Position numbers and translations under genes: made by a program
Shown here: positions 49,480-63,413 of the stretch, piece after piece
Numbering within the stretch: the first letter of the stretch is position 1
Layout: each line of letters opens with the position of its first letter
NCBI GenBank assembly: GCA_035582835.1
Contig: JAYKAV010003365.1
Span: 975,623 to 1,039,622 of the forward strand
DNA from: Phoebastria nigripes
Taxonomy: Eukaryota; Chordata; Aves; Procellariiformes; Diomedeidae
Reading direction: 5' to 3'
Length of the DNA stretch: 64,000 nt
Notes under the pieces: generated by a model
Told to the model about the DNA's origin: nothing
Database searches by the model: none
The model's input: the letters and a program-made list of their open reading frames with translations, nothing else

Positions 49480-52400
49480 CTCAGGACCAAGCCCTGGGAG
49501 GCCCCACCACTCGTCTGCGCCTGGGGGACTCCAGCCTAGGCAAGTCCCCCTGCCATTCCTCCAGCTACCCGGTCTCTAACCCACCCTCAGCAGCCACCCC
49601 CCCTTCTGCAGTCCCCTCAATCATGGCCTGCGGGGGACAAGAGGCGGGCAGGGAGGTGTCTGCAGGAGTCCCCAGGGGCCGGGTTTTTCCCCTGAGGCTT
49701 CATGGCCCTCTTGCAGGGTGGACAGGTCAGGCAGGGAGACAAAATCTCCGCTTACAACTTCTGTTGCAAGACAGAAACTGCAAGGCATGGTTGCTAGCTA
49801 TGAAAAATTATCCGGGGAGAAGGTTTCTCTCTTACGAAATGCACCTCCTGATCACCCTGCAGAAACCGTCCTCGCCCTCGCTAGTGCTGCCACCCCTCAG
49901 CTTTTCAGTTCTACCTTTGACTTGCTTACAAGCTTTTAGGAATGTCTCCACGCCAGGCTGCCAAGCAGCGTCAGCCTTGCTGCTTTTCCTAAAATGTGCA
50001 GTTTCAGTTAGAGGAAAAGAAACCCCCAAACCCTCCCCTAGCTTCACAGTATTGATGCAAATGGTTTAGGTTTTATTGGGGCTTATCAGATATAATTTTG
50101 GCTAATCTAGGGTCAATTTTTATACTCACAGTGTTGGATTATTATTCTTTAATGTACTTTTTGGAGGTGTTATTGACACATAAAATGGTGAAACATAGCA
50201 GATCTTTCTTTTAAGTATTTAATCCCCATGTGCACAAAAGCAGAGAAGTTCATACTTCCCTGACCATTTCATTTCTCTATTTCCAACATCGTTCTCCAAT
50301 GCCTGCAGAATTACTACAGATAAGAAAGAATCATTCCACGGTTAAATAAAAGTACATACAATTTTTGNAGGAAAGGAGGAAAAAGCAAGTCTTTTCATAT
50401 TGCCTTTAAGAACTTTTACCAGTGCAGGAATGGGCTAAATTTGGACCAGTGAGCTAGAGGTGAAAAACACGTATTGCCAAACCAATTCCCTTCTTCTAGA
50501 CTCTAGTTTGCATCAAGTTGAACATGAAAGCAATTTCTTAACATTAACCCCCCCACACTTGGCACAACTGCAATTTGAAAGGTGTAAATTGCTAAACAAG
50601 TTTGTGGGGAGACACTTAATTAGATATTAATTTAGGTAACCATAGGTTCTCAGTGCCCTCTATGTGAAACTATGTGAAACAAATGCATGGTCAGGGCAAT
50701 TAGCAGTGATAAAGAAAACTGGAGAGGTTGACATTCTCTTCTTTCAAAACTTTTGGCTTGATTTATACAAGCCACGGTATCTGTCACATGAGCATTCAGT
50801 CTGCAAAAATAACATTTGTTTGTGGTGAGTATCATTTTCCTGGGGAAAAGGAACAAACCTCTCTAGCCAGCCAACTTATTAGGATTTTATTGTTGTTTTC
50901 AAGGAGTGATTTAGCCGTGACTGGGGAGCAGGCTCTTCAGGAGCCAAGCACATCATGGATTACACAACGCATGTAAAGCATGATAGTGTCATTACCACAC
51001 CTCTGTTTTTTTAAATACACTTCCTTCTGCTTTTAGGTTGGGTCCAGTTATTCACGGGGAGCACCCGGCTCTGTACGAGGAAGCGGTGAATCCTTCTCCT
51101 TCTCCAAAGCAGCCAGCAAGGAAGGCCAAATTTTACTCGGAGATTTCCCACCAGATCTTCAGATCAGATCTCTTATTTTCTCAGTAAAATGCGGTGCATC
51201 TTTTTTGCATGTTCAACTGTGGAGGAAAGGCCTTGACTAAACTGGTGACGCTAAACCACCTCCCCAAATGCCGCTAAGACATAGCAACATAAAAATCAAA
51301 ATTTAAATGTACCATGGAGCAAGTAATCCCGGTTAATCCCAGCAGTCCCTGGCGACAGTCCCTTATGGCGCAGGGNGGGAAGGGACCAGCCATCTCCTGT
51401 AGTCACTGACCATCCCCACAGCCTGGGGACTTGCCCCACGGCCAGGTACCGTGCCTCACCATCACAGGGGCTCAGCGGATGGGGTGCAGGGTCCGTGGTC
51501 CCACGGCGTGCCAGAAGTCCTCAACACCTGCTGGTCCAGCCAGGGGAGAAGTCAGCCAGAGGAAAGCTCAGGGCAGCCCCTTGCACCATGCTTGTTTGCT
51601 CATTTTCTTCAGAGACCTTGAGCTGCCCACCCCTCAAGCACAAGGGAGCAAGAGACTAATTTATCGCCGTTTGGAAGAAACTGCTCTAGTTTAACTCATA
51701 GGTAAGGGCAGTTGTAGACAAAACAGCAACAAGGAGAAGGAGAGACCCCTGGCAGGTTTTTCTCCAACTCTGTGCTCTGGGCAGGGCAGGCAGATAGGAT
51801 CTGCAGTACCATAAATCAACTCGCGGCGAAGGGAGAAGAGAAACGGATTGTGAAATGAACTGTAAAATAAACATCTAATGTAAACATCGAAAAGCAGTGG
51901 TTTGTTTTTTCTGTCTGGGAGCCCAAGTCCAGTACAAGTTACTGGCTGACTATGCCGGGACCCCATTGGGGGGGTTTCCTGCTGGCCCCGTTGCAGGGCA
52001 AGGAGGCAGCAGCCGCTCTTCTTTGCCGGCAGGAGAGGAGGCTGATCCCACCATGAGCATACCTGCTGTCCTTTGGCACAGCCCCATCACGCGCTGGCTC
52101 GGGTGCCTAAGCTTTGCCCACGGTTCCCAGGATGGGCTGTCTGGCTCCTCCTGACCCAGAGCGATGCCCTCCCAGACACCTGCCTTGGTGGCCTGGCAGC
52201 AGAGATGGGGCCACCCCGAACGGCTTCAGGCTGTGTCTTTCTCCAGGGCCTGGGTTTTCTGATAAGCAAGTGCTCACCCAAAGCTGCCTCTCCCTGCTGT
52301 GCCTTCTGGCATCCCTGCCTGCACCAGCCCTGCTGCTCACGGTTGGTGGGGCTTTGCTGCTTGCAAATCTTCTCCTGGTCCAGTCCATCCTCCCTGCTGG

Positions 52401-52955
52401 GAGGGACAACACGTACCCTCAGCGGGGGAAGCTGGCCACCTCTGAAACAAACCTGACCTGCTGCAGGAACATCTGCCTTTTCACTTGTATTTATACTTCT
52501 TGGACCTTCAGATTTGCAGACATNCAGCCATGAGAGGGGTCGACAGATGCCGGAGCATGTGGTGCCCCAAGAGGAGCACTTTCTTCACTGGTTTTCATCA
52601 GGAAAAGGAAACCTACGGGGCAGGACATCTTCTCAGAGCTTCGAGTCTCACCAGAAACAGGAGAGAGCGACTTCTGTTTGCAGCGAGACGTGCCTGGAGA
52701 ACGAACTGGGACAACGTGCAGCTTCTCCGGGGCCAAAGGGAGACGCTAGAAAGCAGAAGGAAANCAAACACCAGACTTTTAGCAGGCGGTTGCACTACAT
52801 CAGTACCTCTCCAGGGTCTGGGGCACACCCTGGCTCATGCGTCAACACACTGGGACAACATTACCCAATACCTGTTAGGCTCAAACCTGGGGAAAAGATA
52901 GCAATTTGCTACTGTACATAGAGACCTGTGCCTCAGGTAGGAAAGGGCAGAAGCC
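49480..52955. other. Gene-free region, GC-rich in parts
   Basis: GC-rich patches (49.5-49.75, 51.4-51.6, 51.95-52.45 kb) give overlapping ORFs in several frames on both strands, the signature of composition rather than coding. An AT-rich stretch near 50.5-50.65 kb has TTAATTAGATATTAAT-type cores. Nothing else recognised. Confidence 0.5.
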
Positions 52956-52962
52956 TCTGTGC

Positions 52963-52985
52963 TTTTGTTTTGTTTTGTTTTGTTT
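52963..52985 (+). repeat. (TTTTG)n pentanucleotide repeat
   Basis: About four and a half perfect TTTTG units, lying 30 bases left of a CR1 3' end. Confidence 0.9.
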
Positions 52986-53014
52986 CTAAAGCTGTTTTAA
53001 CTCTTCAAGGCAAG

Positions 53015-53370
53015 TCATAGGAGCATGAGGTTAGAAGGGACCTCAGGAGATCATCCTCCTGCTTCGAGGCAGGGCCAACGAAAATCCAGGCAAACATTTT
53101 GCTTCCCTGATGAAGAAAAAGTCCACATCTCTAGGAAATGTGTTAATGACCCTCATAGCTAGAACATAACCTACATTTGCTGCAGATGAAACACAGCTAT
53201 GTCCTCTCCTTAGTGGGCATGAAGGGGGTTTTTTTTAGTAGTCTTCTAGGTAAAGGGCAGTTTGTGTCCCCTCTCAACATGTTCTAACAAATAAAATCAT
53301 CCTTCTCCCATAGGTCCCCATTCTCACTGACTCTGCTCATTCTTGTCGCTCTTCTTCAGACCAGCTCCAG
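53015..53370 (-). mobile_element. CR1 LINE, 3' fragment (antisense here)
   Basis: 'catgaggttagaagggacct' and 'caggagatcatcctcctgct' match the reverse complement of the CR1 3' end. After about 300 diverged bases the block 'cattcttgtcgctcttcttc' followed by 'agaccagctccag' near 53338-53370 matches the next conserved CR1 segment. Order, strand and spacing agree. It belongs to an older CR1 type than the copy at 36.1 kb. Confidence 0.75.
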
Positions 53371-53374
53371 CGAA

Positions 53375-56300
53375 CAGGACTGCCCCAGTGCCACAACACC
53401 GCAGGAGGAGCTCGGACAGTTTCTCGCTCACACCACCTTTTTTCCAGTGCTGCTGCTTGTGACCCACTTGACATAGGCGTAGCTGATCTCTCCTCCCTTA
53501 GCACAGTGCTGTGCACCTTTGTCTACTGAATTTCATCTGGTTGATTTTCCCTCCCAGTTCCTCGTGGTGGCACATGGTGGCACTCCTCGTTCTGCACAAG
53601 GGCCTTGCTTAGGCTGTGGGGACATGTCCTCCAGCTGCTGGGCTGGCTGACACACCTGCAGTCAGAAGCTGCTGCCAACTTTTGGGTTTCCAGGCCCCCG
53701 TGGCCATGGGCATCCAGCCAAGGCTGGGTGGGGCGGGCGGCATGGGGACTGGGGGACAAGTGTGGCAGGAGATTAGGCTCACAGGAGGAGGATGGGACAG
53801 GTGGGAGGGGAGATAGCGTGCAGGTCCTGCTTTGGAAACACACATGCAAGAGCTGATAGTTGTTGAAGTGTCCGGTGGAGAACTGGTTTCTACCTCCAAA
53901 TTCCTCTTCTACGGCCACCGNCTGTGGTTCTGCCAGGAGGAGGGGGGAGAGGCTGAAAACTGACACTCGGCCAAAAAGCCTGTGGGATACAGCAGAGAAA
54001 TCCCCAGGGGAAAGGGACTTTTAGCTGAACACCNTTTCCCAACACAAGTCTCTGCATTCCGTAATGCCCTACCAAATAGGGTGGAGGGCATGCTGCCAAA
54101 GATACTGATTTTAATTGGGGGAAGTTATCCACCTCCCATACTCAGTTCACACTTTCAGCCATACCTACAGTTTTATTATATTTTGAGTTTCATACATTAA
54201 TTTGGTGTGAAGAAGCCGAGCACGTGTAATACTTGCACCGAGAGCTGTGCTCCAAGCAAGGCTTAGCACATACCCAGGGTGCGTGGTATTACAGGCCATC
54301 GTTTGCGGATGACTGTCCCATGTGGGGGGTACGAGGGTCCCCAGGGTTTGTTTNGGGTACCATTATCGGCTGTTGCAGCGCCTCTGCTGAACACAGCGGT
54401 GTGCAGTGAGATGTAGGGGTTTGTGCACTTTCTCTGGTGCAGCACATACCCATGCCTGGATACACAAAATTTGGGAGTGAACCGCTTAAACGCAAACAAG
54501 GTACTTCAGCAGTTTGGCGTAATTAAGATTTCAGACAAGAGGGGTCAGAAGAATGAAGTTCTGCTCTACCCATTTCTGAATACATCTCCTTTGTTCAGAC
54601 CCTTATTATTATCTTATATTCCAGATGCCAAATTCAACCCATCTTTAACATTTCTAGTACAGCTTCATCCTGAGACTCTTGGCACACGGGTGGTGTCTGA
54701 GCCAAGGCTAGACCAAAAAGAAATGTGTGTGGGCTCTGTGTGTGTGTGTACAGATATGTTAGACAAGTCACCTTTAGATGGTCTTTCCTCAACCATGAGC
54801 TCATCCAATCTGCCCGTATGATAAATTTGACCTTTAAGTTAGTCTTGAAATGCTGAACATGCATCTACAGAGGACTGTCAATTGTAGTGGAAAAGAAACA
54901 GATAAGCCTTTTGTTAGCTTATGGATGAGGTGATCAGCATAAAATGTTCAAATTCTGTTAACCTTCAAGCGGAAAAGTTAGCAGGATTCTTNTCTCACTG
55001 AAATAGAGAGAATCAGAGTTTGTCAATTTGATTTTGCAGATTATGGCCCAGGGAAGCATTACAGGTCACAAGTGCCAGCACTGCCGGAGGGCAGGCACCA
55101 CGGCCGACTCTGTAGATGGTTGTTCTAGGCTGCATCTAGGCTGTACNAAGCTACTTCACAATATCCATTTCTCACAGAAAGACTCGGCAGAGCACGAACA
55201 AAGAGAGACACTTCTAAAAAGAGCAAGGCACTAATTTTTTTTCCCTTTCCTTTGGCTGTAGTGGTTTGCTCTGAAGTGGTGCGCTCATGTCCCTTTGAGC
55301 AGCCATACCGGGTCCACAAACNGTTTGTACTTACTCTCAGCGCCGCATCTCCTGACCTTAGCAGACCTTTGAATACAGCCAGCAGTTCACATCATTGGCT
55401 GCAAACTTGCTATTCTGCATGAAGCAATATTCAAGGTTTAGCCTATGTTAGGAAAAGGTGGCTGACGTAGCTAGACCAGCATACTGTGTCTTCAGACTCA
55501 GACGTAGCTTGAAGCAGCAAAAAAAAGAGCGCTCCTTGCCAGTGTAGGAGTGAGTTGTACTGGCAACGAGCTCTTGCCAGATAACTGTGCTACCTGGGCT
55601 TCTTGCTTGTATAAAAACATCATTTAAAAAAATCGTATCCACAACTGACATTACTGACCCCACAAACATTTTAATACCTGGCCTTAGAAAAACAGAGAAT
55701 GTAAAGACGTCAAAGAATAAGAAAAAAAAAAGAAGAAAAGACTTCTTTTCAAAGAAAGGCTCATGGGGATCAAAAGTTAGGAAAACCATTGCTGATAGCA
55801 ATGGGAAACACTGGTGACTTCAGACATGGATTGAAGAATGACTGAAGGGCATGAAGGTGCCCCCAAGGCAACGTATCATTTAAAGGGTAGCATTTTATTA
55901 GGCCCTTTTCACGTGCCGCCTTATTTGCCATTCCTGTATGCTCACATCTCTTGACGTTTTCTCTGCACACAGAGGAGCCCACTCAGAGGCATGGTCCATG
56001 AGATAGGTAAGGTGGGAGCCGGCCCCCGGCTCCTCACACATGCATTTGTGTGGGAAAACCAAACCGCGAGAGGCTTCCGCTAACAGCAACATCATGTCAT
56101 CGTCCCTACGGCCCTTTCTCAAGAAGGGAACAAAGCTTTGGCGAGGTAAGGTGAAGAGATTGTGGAAAAGCAAAGATATTCAGGCAGGAGCTTTAACAGG
56201 CTGGAAATGTAGCGACAGAGTCTCAGCCAAGTCCCCCAAGACCCAACAATTCAGGGCACTTTCTGCAGACGACTTGTCACCTTGATGTCCTCTAGTGAAA

Positions 56301-59300
56301 AACAGAGTGAAATGGGCTCACCCTGAAGTGCTAGCTATGGAGGAGATAGAGAAAGGGAAGTGAGGCTTTGTGTTTACCTGTATTAGCTACTCCAGGGTAA
56401 CTTCCCACATACCTGCTCTTACTCTATAATTTTATAACTGCTCAGGCACAGAAGAGTTTTGACTTAAATTGTGGCTTTTCCATAGGATTCTGCTAGGCTG
56501 AGTGACAGTGCATAGCAAAAACTTCTGTATGAGACAGCCTTGCCATAAATTTTGCTTAACAGATGCACACTGAGGTTGAGAACGCAGTTTGATATTGCAA
56601 GTATGACTCTCAAGAGAAGTGTGAGTGACAATGGTTTTCATTTAATGAGTGACAAGACTAAGTTTTTTTTATTTTATGTCTTTTATGAATTACTTTCTAA
56701 GCACTGACTTCTCTCCAGGACATTCATCCATGAACTAGTTAATGGTGTACAAGCCTGGATAGCCTCAAGTAAGAGGAGCCTACAGAGATTTAAAATAAAG
56801 TGCTGGGGAAGTATGAATTTTCTACTGAAACAACAAATGCNACATGAGAGGCTGCCCAGACACCAGGCCCGTCATTCACAGCAGAGGCTGGGAAAGGCTG
56901 GACCTCCCCCTCCTGAAGGGGAAGGTGTCAGGAGCAGCATCCTCTACTGCTGCCCAGGGAGGGCCTCCGAGGTGGCCATGTCAATGCATGGCAATCCTCC
57001 ATCTTTTGCTTTGGAGGCCAGAGGTGAAGTACACCCGTATGTCTTAATTAGCGCTTTCTAACCGATGCTGTCCTTTTCCAAGGTGGTTACAAATAGAAGG
57101 ATCCATTGTCCATGCAGCAGATGAAGCTTCAGAGAGGTCTTGTGCGACACATGAATACAAGAGCGGGGTGCTGGCATCGGCCGTGCTTTGTTCCCACTGA
57201 CATCCTCNCCATCCTCCTGCCTTGGCACCTCGCTGCACCAGCCACGGGATCTCACAGGGCTTACAGTGGCCCCCAGGGCGTGAAACAGAGCCAAAGCCTG
57301 ACATCCATGCAGTGCCACGGGTGCCAGCAGCAGCCTCAATGCCCATCAGGGTGTGCAAAGCAGGGCGGCGTGCACAGCCGGTCGGCACCGCTGCAATGCT
57401 AATCCCCGGGGAAAGGCAGCACTTGGGAATTGCCTTATGCTTTGAATTTCAGCAAAACCAAAGTTTTAAGGTATCACCTAAAAAAGAGTGAAAACTGGGG
57501 GGTGGGAATCCTGATCAGGATCATATTTGTCTTGGAAGTTGGAAAGATTTTTATGAGATGTCATATATTTATACTGTTTTCCCCCCATTTCACCACATCA
57601 TTCACAGCATATAGGTATCTAAACCTGCATGGCATAATGTAACATTAAAAGAATGTTACAACAGTTAACCTCATTTAGGCCAACTGTTCCTACTGAATTG
57701 GGACATTTTATCTCGTTTTCTAGATTAAATCGGTTCCTTGGTATGTCATCAAAGCATCAAACAATAAAAGCAGGAGANGCTTTGTTCTAATAAGTAAGTG
57801 TTGTGGCACATGCAAAACTACTGGTGTCATTAGTATGAAAAGAAAATCCAAGTGCAAAAATAAAAAATCCAAACCAGAGTTTCTGCATTTTGTCAGAAAA
57901 TTCCAAAGTTTTCTAAAGATTTAAACAGCAGTAAAAAAAAAAAAAAGCTTAATTTTTTTGTTGTTCTAATGGAATTTTCTATGTTTTGTGTTTACATGAT
58001 AAAAGTATTTTCATTTTAAAAAATTCCACAGGCAGAGCCAGTGGGAAAAAAAGCTCTGTGGGCTGGGTCAGGCAAACAGAGAAGCGATGAGACACTGCAG
58101 AAGTCGCTGGCAGCGGGATGAATCTGTGCGCCAGCAAGAGCAGTATCTACTCCATCTGGCTTGGGCTCCACTTCACCCAAGAAGTCCTCCTTTTGAACAG
58201 GGAGATACCAGTCACGATGACTCCACCAGAAAAAGAGGTAGCCTCCCAGATTTGCTTATCTCAATCTTCGTGAAAGCACCACTAACTTCCTTGGCAGCAG
58301 TAGCCAAGCAAGAGCTGTAAAACACTGTTTTCCCTGGTCTGGTCGAACTCGCAACTCAGCGTATGTGGTGGGGAGCTCCCAAAATAGTTCTCGGTTGCCT
58401 CACCAGTCTCGGCAACAGCTCGAAAAGCCTTTTGTCTTCTGGGACAACTTGGAGAAGTTTAAAATGTTTGGACTTATTTTGAAAGTACTCTGAAAGATAA
58501 GAACGATCTATTCCAAGGCCGGGTGAACTGAAGGTCACAGCTAAGGCATTGCTCAACACAACCAAGTAGGTTCAGCACAAAACTCGCACAGGATTTGATC
58601 AGCTCATCGTTGCTGCTGCTGCCCCTGCCTAAATTCAGGTCAAAGCTGAGGCCCTTCCACCTGGCACCTCACCAGGCCAAACGCTCTCATTGTTGTCCTA
58701 AATACCAGTGGGGCTGGGGCGATGCCAACAAGGAGGACGACATGGGTCCTTCGCTGCCAGATCGCTGTTGGAGGAGCCTTCAGAGAACTTGGCAAAGCAG
58801 CTCCATTTCCAAGGAGAAGCTGTAATTGCTGCATGACAAGCGCACTCTCACTCTGGGGATGCTAATGCACACTTCATCCCAGTCAAAGGTCATTTTCTGG
58901 CTGGATCTTGTAATATTTCAGGCTATCTCTAGTTAGGACAAAGCCTGAAGAGCTCTTGCTATGTTAAACAAGGGATATCCCCAAGCTGCTCTTTATACTG
59001 CAGTACTTCAGCGCAACGCTCCCATGGGCTTTGCACGGACGACGCGGCGCTCGTCCCCCTGGAGTCATGCGAAACCCCTCCCTGCTGCCCATAAAGGCTC
59101 CTCTTTCTTGAAAATATCATTTGCTCTTGAAAAATGACTCCAAAAAACCATATACATCTGTGGCTTCCCGTCAGGGTGGGAGAAGAGTTTTTTGTTGACA
59201 TGTCTCGTGTTTCTCAGCACGCTCTCCTGTGCCTTGGCCAGAGCCCTCGGTATAACTTTCTGCTGAGTCAGGCTGCTGGTTTTCTCATCCCAAATCCCAA

Positions 59301-59764
59301 ATGGGTGGTTTCAAGTACTCCAGGCATTTTTCAAAGACAGTTTGAAACCCAGCCAAGCCCACGGCGGGTGTAACTCTTCTCTTGACCGATTCCCAGTTGG
59401 GCTGGTTGTCTTCCAGGACGGGCAAGCTGGGCTGCAGCTGGAAGGTGCTGTTGCCATCCCAGGGGACAAACACCCCCCACCCCCCGCCCTCAAAATCAAA
59501 GTGGGCTTTGTGATTTTTAGCAGTGGTAAATGATCCCATTGGGGGTTATTTGACCACCAAAACTACGCTGGCTTGGCTGAAGGGTTGAAGTGCAGAGGCC
59601 CAGGTAAATAGGCATGTACAGACGCCAGCAGATGCAGCATCAGGCCCCCTCCCCAGCCCCAAGCCCCCCACCAGCCGCTTTCACCCGCTGCTCGGAAGTC
59701 ACCCCTTTTCCAGGTCCTGCGTTTAGATGTCCGTCTACAACATAATGAGACAGAGCAAAGGCAA
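53375..59764. other. Gene-free region
   Basis: No exon, RNA gene or repeat family recognised. A 77-codon plus-strand frame at 58087-58320 and other short ORFs have no motif support. GC-rich and AT-rich patches alternate on a kilobase scale. Confidence 0.5.
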
Positions 59765-59790
59765 ATGTGCAATGTAGAGATCCATTATGC

Positions 59791-59796
59791 TTTATT
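59791..59796 (-). terminator. Candidate polyadenylation signal of a minus-strand transcript
   Basis: On the minus strand the context reads TGTAAATAAAGCATAATG, a canonical AATAAA hexamer. A T/G-rich stretch (TTTGCCTTTGCTCTGTCTC) follows on that strand near 59745-59765, suitable as a downstream element. Cleavage would fall around 59765-59780. It fits a gene entering from the right edge, but isolated AATAAA motifs are frequent in AT-rich DNA. Confidence 0.4.
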
Positions 59797-60680
59797 TACA
59801 TGCGTCACCACCTCTTTTACAAACTAGATTACAATTTAAAATGGAATACACAAGGCAATATCTACTAACACCAAGTGGAGTAAGCACTGCGTCTCTACTT
59901 CGTTTGGAAAGGGGCAGGTTTTGCTCCAAAACAAACTTCCTTCCAACCTCTGTGTAGTAAGGTAGTATATTCCTCCAGGGCAGCATCTTTTTTCTTTTTT
60001 TTTAATATAAAATCCTCAGTAAGACTGCAACATGACAGTGTCTGCTTTCAAATGAAAGTACAAGATAGCCCAAATGAAAAGTATAAACTGTTCAGCTCTT
60101 CGGTATGTAACGACGGCCATGCGTGATAAGGCTGTGGATTTAATATTCTTCCAATTTACATGGCTTGAAACAAAAACAGATAAAACAGTTTTACAGATAC
60201 TGTATACATATTTTTTCCAATCATGCAACTTTTTTAAAAAAAAAGTTAAACATGTGAAGCCAAATGTACAATCCATTTTTTCCAACCCATAAGTAACGAA
60301 ATGTATCTGGTCCCCCTTCGCACCTGTTGGCAATTCCTAAGGTATATAGTGTACTAGAAACACTTACAGGACACCGATTGCCAAGCAGTGACATCATTTT
60401 AGAGAAACACATGACCTAAAAGGTAATTTTTTGAAGCGGTGGCACAAAAATTTCTGGAGTNAAGCAGTGGTCAACTATCCAATTATTCTCAAATTTTTTT
60501 ACGTAATCATTAAATCAAGCCCCAAACCTGTGACTAGGAACTGCATAAATGTCACCCTTTTAGACCTTTTGCTTAGACCAAGTGTTTAAATGATACCTAT
60601 GTAATTGTTCTGGACCTTTATCTGTTTTACNCGGTTTCAGAAGGAAAACTTCTAGGCATAAACATGTTCAAAGACTCAAA
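59797..60680 (-). other. Possible 3' UTR of a minus-strand gene
   Basis: This interval lies upstream (minus sense) of the polyadenylation signal. It is AT-rich with little CpG and has the texture of a vertebrate 3' UTR, including T-rich and ATTT-containing stretches. A 105-codon minus-strand frame at 60016-60333 overlaps it but has no recognisable domain. Confidence 0.3.
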
Positions 60681-60978
60681 GGCCAAATTTTCAAAAGGTA
60701 GGTTCCCAGAACTAGCCATTCAAGTCTGTATTTTGACACCTAANTAAGTGGCCCTTTGAATTCAGCGAGATTTATTTAGCACCTCTGGAGAGGAGGGGGT
60801 TTGCTGGGCACCTCAGCAGGCATAGAGGGTGGTGACCTTCCCCTGGGCCTGGGGGGACCTGCCACCTCTCCTTCCTTCGAGAAGCGACGAGGGCAGAGCA
60901 GCTCACCCCCCGCGACCACGCTGGAGTCTCTGGCGTTCGGTGCCTGACACCAGGCACTTCCGTTTGAAAATTTTGGCC
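60681..60978. mobile_element. MITE-like element with inverted ends
   Basis: The left end GGCCAAATTTTCAAAAGG (from 60681) and the right end CCGTTTGAAAATTTTGGCC (60960-60978) are inverted copies: the complement of the right end begins GGCCAAAATTTTCAAACGG. The roughly 300-base length and lack of coding capacity suit a non-autonomous DNA element. I recall interspersed repeats in turtles and crocodilians carrying the GGCCAAATTTTCAAAAG terminus, but cannot name the family. It underlies much of the longest chance ORF in the window (60776-61294, minus), which argues against that ORF being real. Confidence 0.5.
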
Positions 60979-62187
60979 CCAAAAATGAGCAACAGAAACC
61001 AAACCAAACCGAAGAGGTTGGCCAAGTCCACCCCTCTTCAGAGAGTGCTGGGATGTTCTCCACAGCAGGGGCCCAAGGTGTCCCAGCCACGCCAATGGAA
61101 ATGCTTTCCTTGACATTGCTGGGAGGCAGGTTAAGCCTTTCAGCTGCTAATGCTTTTATTTTTTTTTTAAAAAAACTTCTCTGCCATTGACGGGCTGTCT
61201 CTAAATCAAGTGTTTTTTCTCCGTTTTCTGAAGAGAGCGGACCATAGTTTTCCCTCTCATTTCTGCCAGCGGGAGCTAGCTCCGTTGAACTCAAAGGGGC
61301 TAGGCTGCCGCAGCAGAGCCGAAGTTGCCCCCATTTGGTTTAGGCTAATGGGCCTTCCCTTGCCTTTGACAAGAACTGCATCTGTACCAAGAAAAAAAAT
61401 AAAATTATGGATTTTGGTCACCTTGGCCGTACCATCAAGTCAGGCCTTACTGGTGCTGTCAGCGACCCGGTCGGTGGTCTTTGGGCAGGCACGCTGGGTC
61501 TCACCGGAGGCTCACCCGTGCAGGGGCCAAATGCTGCGCCCCGGCACGGGGAGCCGCCGAGCGAGCTCTGCGGACGGCCGAAACCGTGGGGCAGGGGGAC
61601 AAGCCCAGCTGCAGGGCAGCAGCCGCGGAGGAGCCTGGAGGAAAGGAGCACCAGAGGGAAGTCCTTCAGCATTCTGGGGTGTCCCAGAAAGCTGAGAGCT
61701 AATGCTACATGCTCAGAGGAGGCTGGTGATAAAGCTCTCGACCAATTTTGGTAAAAGGTGCCTGCAACCGGACTCTGATAAGCAAACCGACCTCTAGCCC
61801 CGGTGACCACTGTGCCACACGAGCGTCCTGGGTAGCTGGCTGCTGACAGAGATGGGCTAACTCCAATAAATGCAATAAACCAGGCCCCACGCTGACAAAT
61901 AGACCACCTCGGTGTAAAAAGAAAAGAGAAGTTTTTTTAAAAGGCGAATGATAAACCCTTGGCTGCTTGGAAGAGTTGATATGCTACAGGGCTACGATAA
62001 CCACAACTGCACAGAGTCTACACAGTCATAATTGCGGGGAGAAACCAAGAAGTGCATCTTTACCAGAGAACAGCATTGGGGCTACGATACAAAAACAAAA
62101 CTTCCATCACACTAGGAGCTGTTGTTTCACCATTATCACCTCAGGGACCTGGAAAGTAAGGAGCGAGGAAGGGCCCACGAATGCATA

Positions 62188-62211
62188 TGTGTGTGTGTGT
62201 GTGTGTGTGTG
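62188..62211 (+). repeat. (TG)12 microsatellite
   Basis: Twelve perfect TG units; a plausible polymorphic marker. Confidence 0.95.
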
Positions 62212-63413
62212 CATGACTCTGCATGTGCGGTGGCAGTGGCGAGAGGGAGTCACTCCACATTGCATGGGACACGGGTCGGTGGGAACTCATGCACTGAGAC
62301 TTTGGGTTAAAATGCTAGTTTGTTTTCCTAACATCCATGCATAATGATCCATTTCTGTACATAATAAAATATATTTATATATTTATATGCATAATGCTTT
62401 TATGCAAAGAAAAAAAACTTCATATATCGCTTTGGAGAATTATGTATACACTGTCCTATTCAGAACCTCTTCATACCGAGTTCCTATGTACCATTGGTGT
62501 CTTCCCCTCTTTTTTTGTATCCCTCCCCCCCAAGATACTAAGAAAAAGTAATCAAACTTTCCAGATTATAGAGAGGATCTATACAGCACCATACCTTTTA
62601 TTCATTATTATTATTAATTATTCATTTTACAAAAGAAAATCTTAGAAGCAAAATATATAAAACTGCCTTGTCTTTCAGTGTCATCTATCCTGTTACAATC
62701 TATGCTCATATGAAAAGCCATTTGTATGATACTGTCACCTTGCCATTCCCTCTCCTGCTTCCTCTGCCACAACGGATTATACATCATGAGAAGGAAAAAA
62801 TAATCAAGGATACGTCCAAAACAAAAAGAAAAGGATCACTGATGCAGTAACACACCCTGCAACGACCTGTGCCTCAACTCCCGGCGTTGCCACTGCAAGT
62901 CACCTGCTGATGCCCAGCCTCTATGCTTAGCTTTTCTGCTAAGTGGCGTATTTCCCTTAATTTTCACTTTTTCAAACACATCTTTACAGGTGGCTATGTT
63001 CAACTTGTCTGGCAGCTCAGCTTATAACTCCTTACCAGCTCACTGCGGCCGTAGGGGCAGCCCTGCTAACATAAGGCAGGAGGAGACCCTGCTCCGGCGG
63101 GCAGCAAACGGGCTCCTGCCTTGGTGCACGCGCGGGCAACGGCACCCGCTCTCAGTCCGTCCTCACGAGCCAAGAGGCAAACTCGCCGGCTTCCCTTGTT
63201 TTGCAATCAACCCTGGTTTGATGCTTATGGAAAACAGGGGTGTACCATTAAATTTAAGGAAAGAATAAGAAAGAAACAAACCAACCAACCCAACAAACAA
63301 ACAGACCACACACATCACCTCTCTCTGGAATTCAGCTGGTTGATTGGTATACCAAACACTGTATATTCAGAAAACCCTGACGTCTGAGCAGTGTTGGGTT
63401 ATGATCATTTCCT

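Noticed and set aside
51895..52535. Cluster of GC-rich ORFs suggesting an exon-rich segment
   Set aside because: ORFs occur in several frames on both strands at once, and I see no consistent splice pairs or protein motif.
60776..61294. Longest ORF in the window, 172 codons on the minus strand
   Set aside because: It overlaps the inverted-end repeat element at 60681-60978 and a T-rich run, has overlapping ORFs on the other strand, and shows no domain or motif.
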